DNA of 64,000 nucleotides from Chengkuizengella marina (GCF_009910845.1 NZ_SIJB01000023.1:1-64000), one strand, 5' to 3'. Positions 49,227 to 58,417 are shown, counted from the stretch's first letter. Program-made: numbers and translations. The notes: generated from the letters alone by a model not told the origin.

Positions 49227-51629
49227 ATGGAATCCATCACTGAAAATAGAAAAAGGTCTCTTTTGCGAACAAAACGCAGTCGAATTGTTGTGATTAGTTT
49301 GGTTATTATCTTTGTTCTAATTGTTTTACTGACTATCAGTGGATATTTTTATTTGCTGGGAAACAAACCCCAAACAGAAGGTGAAATCACAGTGAGTGGA
49401 TTACAAGAACAAGTATCTGTTTACCGTGATGAATGGGGAGTTCCACATATAGAAGCAAACAACCTTAACGACTTATTTTTTGCTCAAGGCTATGTAACAG
49501 CACAAGAGCGTATATTCCAGATGGATATGATTCGTCGTCAAGCGTCCGGTCAACTTAGTGAAGTAATTGGGGAAAAAACAATTGAAAAAGACAAATTTTT
49601 TCGAGCGATTGGATTACATCGAGTATCAAAAGAGACGTGGGGAATTTTATCCGAAGAGACACAACTAATGTTAGTGAATTATGCTAACGGTGTCAATACA
49701 TATATTGAACAAGCAAAAGAAAATGGAAATTTGCCTATCGAATTTCAACTAATGCGTTACAAACCAGAAGAATGGACCGTATATGATTCTATTTTAGTAG
49801 GTAAATACATGGCTTATGATTTAGGTGGTCATTGGGAAGCGCAAGCATTTCGTTATTATCTTGCACAAAACTTTTCTGATGAACATACCTTAGATTTATT
49901 TCCATCTTACCCAGAAGGTGGTGCAACTGTTATACAAGCACTACGTGATCAACCACTTGATATTAAGGATCGTTTTGCCTCTGTTCCAAGTCCCAATGAA
50001 TTAAATGGAAGTAATAACTGGGTTTTATCCGGAGAAAAAACGGACTCTGGCTTTCCTTATCTCGCTAACGACCCACATTTAGGACTTGCTACACCGTCTA
50101 TTTGGTTAGAAACTCATTTAACTTCTCCAGATTTTAAAGTAAGTGGGGTAATTGTGCCAGGAGCACCAGGTATAATATTGGGTAGAAACCCACATATCGC
50201 TTGGGGCATTACGAATGTTGGACCAGATGTACAGGATTTATATATTGAAAGAAGGAATCCAGATAAGGGGCATGAATTTGAGTATAAGGGAAAATGGGAA
50301 CAAGCGGAAGTCATTGAAGAACCCATCTCTGTAAAAGGCGAGGATATGATTGATTATAAAGTCATTGAAACCCGTCATGGACCGATTATTTCAGAATTTG
50401 CTCACGATGAACTATCAGATACAGCACTTGCATTAAAATGGACTGCGCTAGAGCCATCTCCGGAGCTTGAAGTGGTATTGAAATTTGGAAGGGCTAAAGA
50501 TTGGAACGAATTTAAAGAGGCCCTTAGTTATTTTTATGCACCTGCGTCTAACTTTGTATTTGCATCAAAAGATGGAGACATCGCCTATAGAGCTAACGGA
50601 TTAATTCCAGTTCGAAAAAATGGTCAAAGTCTTGTTCCTGTGCCTGGTTGGACAGGAGAGTATGAGTGGGAGGGATATATACCATGGGAGAATCTTCCTA
50701 CGATTGTAAATCCAGAAGAGGGATTTATTTCTACAGCGAATAATAAGATTGTTCACGATGATTATCCATATCATCTTTCAAATATTTGGGCTCAACCGTA
50801 CCGACAACAGCGAATACGAAATGTATTACTTAGTAAAGATCAATTTTCTATTGAAGATATGAAAGATCTCCAACTAGATGTTAAAAACCTTTATGCCGAA
50901 GAATTTGTTCCGATTTTTATTTCCCTTTTAAAAAATAAAGAGTTACGTTCAATAGATCAACAAGTTGTGGAAAAAATGCAAAATTGGAATTTTGAAGATG
51001 AAAAAAATTTATCAGAGCCACTAGTGTTCCATTTTTGGATGGAAGAAATAAAAAATGTACTTTTTGTAGGAAAAATAGATGAAGAAATGCTCGAACTGTT
51101 TAAAGGTAAATCACAGGTTGTGGATGAACTTATACGAAAAGCATATGCAGGAAATCCGGGTCCTTGGATAAATGATGAAGGGGGATTAGTAAATGTTATT
51201 TTGACTGCTTTGAAGAAAGCTGTGGATAGAGCTGTTGAATTGCAAGGTAAAGATATTAACAAGTGGACATGGGGAGATTATCATCAAATCAAATTTAGCC
51301 ATCCTCTCGCTGCAATAAAACCGTTGAATCTTTTATTTAATTCATCTTCTCTACCTGTAAGTGGTAGTAAAATTACTGTAAGAGCTGCTAGCTGGAAAAG
51401 TGAGACGGGTGAAGTAAATCACGGGGCTTCATGGCGAACAATTATGGATTTGGCTAATATGTCAGAAAGTTATAGTGTGGTTGGACCAGGGCAAAGTGGA
51501 CATGTGATGAGTGAAAATTATCATAATCAGATGGGTGATTGGGCAGAGGGAGGGTATCATGTAACTAGTACAGATCCAAATATTTATAGAACTTCTGCTG
51601 AGTTGCTTATCCTTAAACCAGAATATTGA
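49227..51629 (+). CDS. Penicillin acylase family protein, membrane-anchored
   Basis: An 800-residue Ntn hydrolase. A basic N-terminus and one transmembrane helix (about 20-45) place it on the outside. The alpha segment with VPHIEA is followed by the precursor cleavage site at LNGSNNWVLSG, where serine (about residue 262) becomes the nucleophile; beta-chain motifs NDPHLGL and GAPGIILGRN follow. Natural substrates in this family are often N-acyl-homoserine lactones or cyclic lipopeptides; which applies here is unknown. AGGAGG upstream. Confidence 0.88.
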   Translation: MESITENRKRSLLRTKRSRIVVISLVIIFVLIVLLTISGYFYLLGNKPQTEGEITVSGLQEQVSVYRDEWGVPHIEANNLNDLFFAQGYVTAQERIFQMDMIRRQASGQLSEVIGEKTIEKDKFFRAIGLHRVSKETWGILSEETQLMLVNYANGVNTYIEQAKENGNLPIEFQLMRYKPEEWTVYDSILVGKYMAYDLGGHWEAQAFRYYLAQNFSDEHTLDLFPSYPEGGATVIQALRDQPLDIKDRFASVPSPNELNGSNNWVLSGEKTDSGFPYLANDPHLGLATPSIWLETHLTSPDFKVSGVIVPGAPGIILGRNPHIAWGITNVGPDVQDLYIERRNPDKGHEFEYKGKWEQAEVIEEPISVKGEDMIDYKVIETRHGPIISEFAHDELSDTALALKWTALEPSPELEVVLKFGRAKDWNEFKEALSYFYAPASNFVFASKDGDIAYRANGLIPVRKNGQSLVPVPGWTGEYEWEGYIPWENLPTIVNPEEGFISTANNKIVHDDYPYHLSNIWAQPYRQQRIRNVLLSKDQFSIEDMKDLQLDVKNLYAEEFVPIFISLLKNKELRSIDQQVVEKMQNWNFEDEKNLSEPLVFHFWMEEIKNVLFVGKIDEEMLELFKGKSQVVDELIRKAYAGNPGPWINDEGGLVNVILTALKKAVDRAVELQGKDINKWTWGDYHQIKFSHPLAAIKPLNLLFNSSSLPVSGSKITVRAASWKSETGEVNHGASWRTIMDLANMSESYSVVGPGQSGHVMSENYHNQMGDWAEGGYHVTSTDPNIYRTSAELLILKPEY

Positions 51630-51653
51630 ACGATTGTATGAAGTGAAGTAAGA

Positions 51654-51710
51654 AACAACCCCTACTTCAATATGTGAAGTAGGGGTTGTTAGGTTTTATT
51701 TTTTAATACC
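51654..51710 (+). terminator. Terminator after penicillin acylase gene
   Basis: A 16-bp perfect stem AACAACCCCTACTTCA / TGAAGTAGGGGTTGTT (51654-51669 / 51675-51690), followed by a T-rich stretch TTTTATTTTTT. Confidence 0.92.
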
Positions 51711-51747
51711 TTCAAGAGATGGGGTTGAAGACATCTCTTGAAGGTAT
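51706..51747. repeat. 16-bp perfect inverted repeat
   Basis: ATACCTTCAAGAGATG / CATCTCTTGAAGGTAT with a 10-nt loop, directly beside the yneR stop. It has no T-run on its downstream side for yneR, so it is a stabilising stem or an orphan terminator half. See findings. Confidence 0.85.
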
Positions 51748-51749
51748 CG

Positions 51750-52046
51750 TTATGTGGCTTTGTTATACTTATATTCAATTTCTTCATTTTGTTTATTAAA
51801 ATCTACTTGCAACTGATGCCCTTCAAAGTACCATAAGTCACTTTCTTCTACATAATAGGTCACATTGTCTATTTCCACTGAAGCACCTATCTTTTCAGGC
51901 TTATCGTGGGAAATACCAAGAGAAAAGCTAGTTTGAATCACACTATGTCCACCATACTTAACAAAAAAATGTACATAATCTCCTTGTTGCAGTTGAAACT
52001 CATCTTTAAAATGGTTTGCAGCTATTGGGGTGACCGTTAGATTCAT
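51750..52046 (-). CDS. yneR: HesB/IscA-like protein YneR
   Basis: A 98-residue protein of the HesB/YneR group (FSLGISHDKPEKIGASVEIDNVTYYVEE). The Fe-S carriers IscA and SufA have three conserved cysteines; this protein has none at all, so it is not a classical scaffold. Its role is unknown. AAAGGGAG lies upstream of the ATG. Confidence 0.85.
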   Translation of the reverse strand: MNLTVTPIAANHFKDEFQLQQGDYVHFFVKYGGHSVIQTSFSLGISHDKPEKIGASVEIDNVTYYVEESDLWYFEGHQLQVDFNKQNEEIEYKYNKAT

Positions 52047-52203
52047 CTTGCATCTCCCTTTCTATTAAATAGTAATTTAATTATGTCAAAGAATAGTTTC
52101 AAATGCAATGCAATTACTTGGTAATCTAATCAAAAACATATAAAGGAAATCATATATGATAATAGAATAATTAGTTAAGAAATTTCTATGGGGGGTAAAC
52201 TTC

Positions 52204-53247
52204 ATGTGGAATTCAGGATTTAAGTGGATGTCGTTAATTATAGGTATTATGATGGGGGCGGGATTTTCCTCAGGACAAGAGGTATGGCAATTTTTTGGAG
52301 AACAAAGTGAGTTAGCGATTCTTTTGTTTACACTCATTTTTTCAATAAGCTGTTATGTCGTATTGAATATTAGTTTTGAAGAAAAGTCAGGGAATTTTCT
52401 ACCTGTTTTACATAAACTTATTGGAAAAAAGTTATCCTCTTTTTATGATGTGTTAATTGTATTTTACTTGTTTGCTACAACGGTAGTTATGACGGCTGGT
52501 GGAGGAACAGTTTTAGAAGCTTTTCATATTCCATATTGGATAGGAATTTTTCTTTTTGCATTGTTGTTAGCTCTTCAATTTGTGTGGGGCTTCAAAGGAC
52601 TAATGGTTGTTAACTTTTATATTTTTCCTATACTAATTCTTGGATTAATTGTTACATTATTTTTGTTTATTATTCAATTAAATGAACCCTTCATAAATCC
52701 TGTTGGGTTACATCAAAAGTGGTTGTCAGCATTTACCTTTACAGCATTTAATATTCTTCCTATCATTGCAGTATTAGCTGTTATAGGAAATAAAATGGAA
52801 ACCAAAGGTGAGGCTGCGATTGCTAGTATTGGAAGTGCAGTGGTGTTGGGATTCATTTGTTTTACTTATAATCAATCCCTTTTAAAAGTACCTGTAGATC
52901 TTAATACGTACGAGATTCCTCTTTATGCTATTTTAGAATACCTTCCTAGTATAATGGCTATTTTCATGTCACTTTTTCTGTTGGCAGCAATTTATACAAC
53001 GGCTGCATCAGGAATATATGGACTGACAGCTAGATTGAAAGAGAAGTTTAGAGTGTCGATTTGGGTTTTCGTTGTTCTGATACTATTATTTATGATTCCC
53101 TTAACAGCCTTTGGATTTTCTACACTTGTTTCCGTTCTTTATCCCTTAGCTGGATTTATTAACTTGTTGTTATTGTTATCTATTTTGGTATTTCCTTTAC
53201 GTATTGCCATGAGAAAGAGAAGAAAGTCTCAGTCTATTAAGATGTAG
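52204..53247 (+). CDS. ykvI: YkvI-like membrane protein (LeuT fold)
   Basis: A 347-residue protein with about ten transmembrane segments and a first-helix motif MGAGFSSGQEVWQFFG like the YkvI family, an uncharacterised group with a transporter-type (LeuT-like) fold. The substrate is not predictable. ATGGGGGGTAAAC precedes the ATG. Monocistronic. Confidence 0.85.
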   Translation: MWNSGFKWMSLIIGIMMGAGFSSGQEVWQFFGEQSELAILLFTLIFSISCYVVLNISFEEKSGNFLPVLHKLIGKKLSSFYDVLIVFYLFATTVVMTAGGGTVLEAFHIPYWIGIFLFALLLALQFVWGFKGLMVVNFYIFPILILGLIVTLFLFIIQLNEPFINPVGLHQKWLSAFTFTAFNILPIIAVLAVIGNKMETKGEAAIASIGSAVVLGFICFTYNQSLLKVPVDLNTYEIPLYAILEYLPSIMAIFMSLFLLAAIYTTAASGIYGLTARLKEKFRVSIWVFVVLILLFMIPLTAFGFSTLVSVLYPLAGFINLLLLLSILVFPLRIAMRKRRKSQSIKM

Positions 53248-53428
53248 AGGATATGTTTTAAAAAGTGAAGTATGAAACTACATTGTCAAAGTAAGCTTCA
53301 ATGTTGCAAACCTTACTCGTCATAACATCACTTCTCTTTCAATTGAGATAATTCCTATTGTTCTATTATAATGTATATTATTACTACCAATTCACTCTTT
53401 AGTAATTTTGTTCAAAGGAGACTAAAAT

Positions 53429-53860
53429 TTGAATAGCAAAATTAGAAAAATGGCGCTATTAGAAGCTGTCATGTATTTTATAGTTTGCCTACTTAGTGCA
53501 TTGTATATAGCAGATCACCCGCCACCGCCAAAGTTTATATTCATCATATTAGGATTATTCATCACTACTTTCATTGTATATAAGTATTGCCTATGTTTCG
53601 TTAGAAAGATGATATTAAATGAAAGATATCTATTTTATAAAACCATTATCCATGGGGGCATATTTGGTCTGATATTAGGACTAATATTTAGTTTACTACC
53701 AAATGGTGAGCCTTCCAAGGAAGGGATCTCATCTAGTTGGGTTGATTATCTTTTTCTATTCATTGTGACAATAACTGTGAATATGATCATTGCCATAAGC
53801 ATCTATTTATTTAATTGGATTATACTAAAAATTATGAATCGCAAAAATACAACACCATGA
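53429..53860 (+). CDS. Small membrane protein, unknown
   Basis: A 143-residue protein with four hydrophobic segments and an HPPPPK turn after the first. Start TTG with AAAGGAGA upstream. Its own terminator follows. No recognisable family. Confidence 0.65.
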   Translation: MNSKIRKMALLEAVMYFIVCLLSALYIADHPPPPKFIFIILGLFITTFIVYKYCLCFVRKMILNERYLFYKTIIHGGIFGLILGLIFSLLPNGEPSKEGISSSWVDYLFLFIVTITVNMIIAISIYLFNWIILKIMNRKNTTP

Positions 53861-53876
53861 GATTTGGTGTTTTTTT
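53851..53876 (+). terminator. Terminator overlapping the stop codon
   Basis: AACACCA / TGGTGTT stem with the stop codon in the loop, followed by a T-run. Confidence 0.85.
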
Positions 53877-53968
53877 AGTGGAAAAATAGATTGATTGGTG
53901 AAATAAATCGAACGAAATATTTAATTGTTTCCAATATATAGTGTATATACATGAGGGAGGATGCCGGT

Positions 53969-54544
53969 GTGGAAGAACAAATGGAATACAATGAGCTCAT
54001 TGATCGTACACTGTCTGGTAATTCACAAGCCTATGCAGAGCTTTACGATAAAACCATTCAGGATGTTTTTAAAAACGTTTATTTTTTATTAGATGACAAA
54101 GATGATGTGGATGACGTAGTGCAGGATACTTATATACAGGTGTATAGTTCTCTTTGTAAATATGATAGAGATAGACCGTTCAAACCATGGATCATGGGTA
54201 TTATGATGAGGCAAATACGTACTTATAGACGTAAAAGATGGATGCACTTTCGTAATGTAAAAAAAGCAGAGGGTTATGCACAAAAAGCTGAACATGATTT
54301 TTCAAATGATATCGTTGATAGACACTTCAACGATAAACTTCTAGATTCAGTAGACAACTTACCGTATAAACTCAAACAAGTTGTGATCCTTCACTATTTA
54401 AATGAATATTCGCAGGAAGAGGTAGCTAGCACTTTAGGAATTCCTCTTGGGACAGTGAAGTCAAGAATTCATGCGGCATTAAAGAAGCTACGTCAAAAAG
54501 GACAGCACTACGGCGATATTTTAAGTAAAGTGGGGAATGTATGA
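53969..54544 (+). CDS. ECF-type RNA polymerase sigma factor
   Basis: A 191-residue sigma-70 family factor: region 2 with LDDKDDVDDVVQDTYIQVY and region 4 with LNEYSQEEVASTLGIPLGTVKSRI (the helix-turn-helix). Start GTG at 53969, eight bases from GGGAGG. The ATG at 53951 lies before that site. It overlaps the DUF3600 gene, which likely controls it. Whether the pair is a classical sigma/anti-sigma is unproven. Confidence 0.9.
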   Translation: MEEQMEYNELIDRTLSGNSQAYAELYDKTIQDVFKNVYFLLDDKDDVDDVVQDTYIQVYSSLCKYDRDRPFKPWIMGIMMRQIRTYRRKRWMHFRNVKKAEGYAQKAEHDFSNDIVDRHFNDKLLDSVDNLPYKLKQVVILHYLNEYSQEEVASTLGIPLGTVKSRIHAALKKLRQKGQHYGDILSKVGNV

Positions 54545-55260
54545 TGAGTCTTGAAAACAGATTAAGAGAAACTCTACAGGATAAAGGAGAGAAAGTGCTC
54601 CCTAAACCGGAATTAAAAACGAAGGTAATGATTGAAATCTCAAGGGCACATGAGAAAGGAAGTCGTAGAATGAAAAAACGTCTATTAGTCAGCGTTTTAA
54701 TCGCTTTATTGATTATTCCAACAAGTGCATTTGCTTATCAAACTTTTTTAGCAGATGAGTTGTACGGATCATTTGAAAATGTAAAAAAACATATAACAAC
54801 AGTAACGATGGAAAGTTTTTTACTTATTAATGCAAAATTATCACAGGCAAAGGGGGATTTAGGAAAAGAAAAATACGATCAGTTTAAGGACATATTAAGC
54901 GTTATAACAAATGCTAAACTTGAGTATTCCAATAAATATGGAAATATTGATTATGATCAAGTACCTCCGGAAGAAATGTTGAAAATTAAAAAGGCTAAAA
55001 TGGAAATTCAGCCGTACTTTGATAAGTTAAATGGACAGCCATCGAGTCAAGAAATATTAACTCCTGAGGAATATGAACTATACATTGAATCTCTAATTAC
55101 TTATGAAAAAATTAAAGCACAGAGTGAAATAGATACAAATAAAAGTATGATTACAGTTGAATTGATGCCTGAGGAATTACAAGAAGAATTCCTAAAAGCA
55201 AGAGACTTTATGGATTATGTAAATCAAAAGCAACAGCAAAGCGTCAATATAAACCAATAA
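54544..55260 (+). CDS. DUF3600 family protein, likely sigma partner
   Basis: A 238-residue DUF3600 protein: cytoplasmic N-terminus (LENRLRETLQDKGEKVLPKP), a transmembrane helix (about 47-65), and an extracytoplasmic helical domain (FENVKKHITTVTMESFLLINAKL). The single-pass topology and the overlap with the sigma gene suggest an anti-sigma role. ATG at 54541 or 54544. A strong hairpin follows. Confidence 0.85.
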   Translation: MSLENRLRETLQDKGEKVLPKPELKTKVMIEISRAHEKGSRRMKKRLLVSVLIALLIIPTSAFAYQTFLADELYGSFENVKKHITTVTMESFLLINAKLSQAKGDLGKEKYDQFKDILSVITNAKLEYSNKYGNIDYDQVPPEEMLKIKKAKMEIQPYFDKLNGQPSSQEILTPEEYELYIESLITYEKIKAQSEIDTNKSMITVELMPEELQEEFLKARDFMDYVNQKQQQSVNINQ

Positions 55261-55266
55261 AAATTG

Positions 55267-55300
55267 TGTATCCCTTCCTAAAGTAATAGGGAGGGATACA
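55267..55300. terminator. Bidirectional hairpin between DUF3600 and methyltransferase genes
   Basis: TGTATCCCTTCCTA / TAGGGAGGGATACA, a 14-bp stem with one G-U pair. The minus strand continues into CAATTTTTA, so it serves the minus-strand gene best. Confidence 0.75.
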
Positions 55301-55319
55301 TCCAAATTGATTTATATAT

Positions 55320-56000
55320 TTATAACCACCAAATCCCAACACATTCAGGTAGGTGTATAAGATTCTCTCTCACTACTTTATCTGCTAATTCATCTCCAAA
55401 GAAAAAACGTGTAAGCTCTTCAGCTTGTTTAATATGATCAAAAGAATAATCAAGTCTAACCCATTGATGTGAAAAACCATACTTTTCAACTAAGGTAGCA
55501 TAATACTTCTTTAAGAAATCTGGAGGTGAGGGGGTTGCCACACCCGTACCAAGCGTTTCAAATATGATGATTGTTCCATTGCTTCTCAGTATTCGTTTCA
55601 TTTCTGTCATCACTTGATGGATATCTTTCTTCCAATATCGATTGTTTTCACTTGCTAAATAACAAATACTCCATCCTGCTATGATGAGATCAGCGCTTTG
55701 ATCTCGAAGTGGCAACTTACGAAGATCAGAGACTTTTGTTTTCCAATTGGTGAATCCTGCTTTCTCTAATCTTTCTTCTGTTACATCTAACATTTCTTCT
55801 GAAGCGTCAATTGCAATAATTGATTTTGCTTGTTCTGCAAGTACAGAAGTCAGTCTTCCTGTTCCTGCTCCTAGATCAACAATATCTAACCCTTTGAATG
55901 GACATATTTGTTTAATCACGTTTGCTAGATTGTTTTGTTTTGATATTAATTTGTGGTATGTTTCAGCCTCTTTCCTATAAATTTCAGTATGATCTGTCAT
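55320..56000 (-). CDS. Class I SAM-dependent methyltransferase
   Basis: A 226-residue methyltransferase: motif I VDLGAGTGRLTSVLA, motif II IAIDASEEML. Substrate unknown. AGAGGTGA nine bases before the ATG. Monocistronic on the minus strand. Confidence 0.85.
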   Translation of the reverse strand: MTDHTEIYRKEAETYHKLISKQNNLANVIKQICPFKGLDIVDLGAGTGRLTSVLAEQAKSIIAIDASEEMLDVTEERLEKAGFTNWKTKVSDLRKLPLRDQSADLIIAGWSICYLASENNRYWKKDIHQVMTEMKRILRSNGTIIIFETLGTGVATPSPPDFLKKYYATLVEKYGFSHQWVRLDYSFDHIKQAEELTRFFFGDELADKVVRENLIHLPECVGIWWL

Positions 56001-56112
56001 AGAAAATGCTCACCTCTTATTTTTGCTTATTTTCTAGATTGTAAATGTTTACGTTACGTAAAGGTCAAGAGAGTGTATAATTAAATAAACATATAAATTC
56101 GGAGGATTGAAA

Positions 56113-56433
56113 ATGAACAAAACAGTCATGTTAGCTGGACATGCAAAATTACCACAGGGGATGACAGCTAGTGAATTACATCAAACACTAACCGTTACCA
56201 TTGAAGCTGATAAAAAATATTGGGTGATTATAGATGCATCCTGCACATTAGCTACAGGACATGCACAGCATTTTTTTTGCCAGTTGTTAAAAGGATACAG
56301 TTTGTTAGAAGGGACTGAACCCATCATTCGCCGAATTGAAGAACACTATTATGGAAAGGCACAATCTGCACTTATTTCTGCAGTAAAAGATGCCCATAAG
56401 CAATATTTATTTATAACAAATCAAGCTAGATGA
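56113..56433 (+). CDS. DUF3870 family protein
   Basis: A 106-residue DUF3870 protein (MLAGHAKLPQGM ... YYGKAQSALISAVKDAHKQY). Cysteines occur at ASCTLATGHAQHFFC. Small, soluble, function unknown; members are often near amino-acid or carboxylate metabolism genes. ATG at 56113, seven bases after GGAGG. Confidence 0.82.
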   Translation: MNKTVMLAGHAKLPQGMTASELHQTLTVTIEADKKYWVIIDASCTLATGHAQHFFCQLLKGYSLLEGTEPIIRRIEEHYYGKAQSALISAVKDAHKQYLFITNQAR

Positions 56434-56558
56434 TCTAAATGTAATCGTCTTAACGAATTTTTTTAGACTATAACATAACTGAAATACATATGATTAGAAA
56501 TCATTCAGATTTTTACTGTAAATAAACAATATATAAAACAAAACAAATGGAGGTCAGA

Positions 56559-57251
56559 ATGGGAGATTGGCATGAGCAAGCACAACAGTTATGGGGTCAA
56601 AAGGCGAGTGATTGGAATGAAAGTAGTCAGAATATGTGGGAAGAAGGAAGTCGAAAAACGATTATTCCATTTTTTAAAAAATATATGACAAAAGGGAGTT
56701 ATATTGCAGACATAGGTTGTGGTGACGGATATGGTTCTTTTAAATTATTGAAAGAAAACTATAAAGTTGTTGGAATGGATATTTCTCGGGAAATGATTGA
56801 AATTGCCAATAAAAGATGTGAAGATGAGCAACTCACATTTATTCAAGCAGATGCAATTAAACTTCCTTTTGCAAATCAAACATTTGATGGTGTAATGTCT
56901 ATCAATTGCATTGAATGGACAGAGAATCCTAGAAAAACACTATTAGAATTTCAAAGAGTGTTAAAGCCCAATGGAATGTTATGTATAGGTATCTTAGGCC
57001 CCACCGCTCATCCAAGACAACATAGCTTTGCAAGGTTGTATGATGAAAAAGTAATTTGCAATACAATGATGCCGTGGGAATTTAGTAGACTAGCTCAAGA
57101 AAGTGATTGGGAAGTACTTGATGGACATGGTGTATACAAAAAAGGGGTTAAAGAAGAATTACTTAAAGACTTGTCAAGTGAATTAAAGCAATCTCTTACA
57201 TTTATGTGGGTGTTTTTACTAGTTAATAAAAACCAACAAAAAAAGGATTGA
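56559..57251 (+). CDS. Class I SAM-dependent methyltransferase
   Basis: A 230-residue methyltransferase of the YqeM/UbiE-like type: motif I IADIGCGDGYGSF, motif II VVGMDIS, and FDGVMSINCIEWTENP. Substrate unknown. The ATG at 56559 follows GGAGGT. Its stop overlaps the likely promoter of glaH. Confidence 0.85.
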   Translation: MGDWHEQAQQLWGQKASDWNESSQNMWEEGSRKTIIPFFKKYMTKGSYIADIGCGDGYGSFKLLKENYKVVGMDISREMIEIANKRCEDEQLTFIQADAIKLPFANQTFDGVMSINCIEWTENPRKTLLEFQRVLKPNGMLCIGILGPTAHPRQHSFARLYDEKVICNTMMPWEFSRLAQESDWEVLDGHGVYKKGVKEELLKDLSSELKQSLTFMWVFLLVNKNQQKKD

Positions 57252-57276
57252 CAATATTTTGAAAAGTAAATAAACT
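57248..57276 (+). promoter_or_regulatory. glaH-lhgO promoter
   Basis: TTGACA (57248-57253), 17 bp, TAAACT (57271-57276), overlapping the end of the upstream methyltransferase gene. It gives a leader of about 190 nt. Confidence 0.65.
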
Positions 57277-57294
57277 AAACTTAAATTACTTGTA

Positions 57295-57312
57295 GGAAGG
57301 GCAGCCCCTTCC
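57295..57312 (+). other. Leader hairpin 1
   Basis: GGAAGGG / CCCTTCC, 7 bp perfect with a 4-nt loop, near the predicted 5' end of the glaH transcript. No T-run follows. Confidence 0.6.
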
Positions 57313-57396
57313 AATATCGGTAATATGGACATAGATAAAGATAAAAATAACTGAAAAGTTTATCGGACTTCAATTCACAGGAGCCATAAGTAGACC

Positions 57397-57444
57397 ATAG
57401 CCAGTTATATCATTTCGTTTTTTCGTTATGATATAGTTGGCTAT
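57397..57444 (+). promoter_or_regulatory. Leader hairpin 2 / possible attenuator
   Basis: A 17-bp stem ATAGCCAGTTATATCAT / ATGATATAGTTGGCTAT (two G-U pairs), followed by TTTAATTTTAAA and then the glaH ribosome site. It could end transcription early or shield translation, and it is unusual in sitting right before the start. Confidence 0.55.
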
Positions 57445-57470
57445 TTTAATTTTAAAGGAGGAGAAAATGT

Positions 57471-58400
57471 ATGATTAAAGAAAGTTTAAAGCCATTTATA
57501 GGGAAATATGATACTTTTGAAGTAAAGGAGCAATCTGATCATCGACGATTATATCATATTGAAATGAATAATGAGCGATTAAATGCTTTTTTATCAGACA
57601 ATCAAGATGTAAATGTTCAACAACTTGAATATGTACCCTATATGAGATTGGTTATAGCACAATCTTTGCAAAGTGTGTTAGGAGAATCTTTTTCTAAAAC
57701 GATTCGTGGAATTTTACATGATCGTAAATCAGGTGGCTTTACGATGGGCATGCAGCAGCAAACACTGGAACATGAACAGTATGTTTTATTTGCAACAGCA
57801 CTTACGCATTTGTTAGGTGGAGTTAACTTTGATGATATGTCAGGTAAGTACTATGCTCGTTTTACCGTTAAAGATACTGACAATAGTGATTCATATTTAC
57901 GACAAGCTTATAGACTTTTTACTCTTCACACAGACGGGACATTCTTTGAAGAATCTACAGATTGGTTATTGATGATGAAGTTTGCTGAAGAAAATGCAGT
58001 AGGCGGAGAATCACGTTTATTGCATTTAGACGATTGGGAAGACTTAGAGAAGTTTTCTACACATCCAATAGCTACAAGCCGAATAGAATACAAAGCTCCA
58101 TCCAGCAAAAATGTGAATAAATCAGTTTACAACCAAACTTTTTATGAGCAAAATGGAAAACCGTGTGTCTGTTTTATTGATCAATTTGCTTATCCTGCTA
58201 CGTTGGAACAAGCTGCATATTTAAAAGATTTCTCTCAGTCTATGGAAAACAGTGCAGCAACTGTGGCTTTGCCACTTCCAGTAGGTGATTTGGTGATGGT
58301 CAATAATACATTTTGGCTTCATGGTAGGGCAGCCTTTGAAAAAAATCCAAAATTACATCGTGAATTAATGAGAATAAGAGGTTATTTTGCATTAGTATAG
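57471..58400 (+). CDS. glaH: Glutarate 2-hydroxylase GlaH (CsiD)
   Basis: A 309-residue Fe(II)/2-oxoglutarate dioxygenase that hydroxylates glutarate to L-2-hydroxyglutarate. The iron ligands fit the family: His153 and Asp155 (LHTDGTFFE) and His284 (FWLHGRAAFE), with the 2-oxoglutarate arginine near residue 301 (MRIRGYF). GGAGGAGA before the ATG. It is followed 17 bp later by lhgO, which removes the product, so the pair makes a short glutarate catabolic route. Confidence 0.93.
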   Translation: MIKESLKPFIGKYDTFEVKEQSDHRRLYHIEMNNERLNAFLSDNQDVNVQQLEYVPYMRLVIAQSLQSVLGESFSKTIRGILHDRKSGGFTMGMQQQTLEHEQYVLFATALTHLLGGVNFDDMSGKYYARFTVKDTDNSDSYLRQAYRLFTLHTDGTFFEESTDWLLMMKFAEENAVGGESRLLHLDDWEDLEKFSTHPIATSRIEYKAPSSKNVNKSVYNQTFYEQNGKPCVCFIDQFAYPATLEQAAYLKDFSQSMENSAATVALPLPVGDLVMVNNTFWLHGRAAFEKNPKLHRELMRIRGYFALV

Positions 58401-58417
58401 AAATTTTAGGAGGAAAT

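Noticed and set aside
57295-57312. GGAAGGG/CCCTTCC hairpin as a terminator for the upstream methyltransferase
   Set aside because: No T-run follows, so it is not a factor-independent terminator; kept as a leader hairpin.
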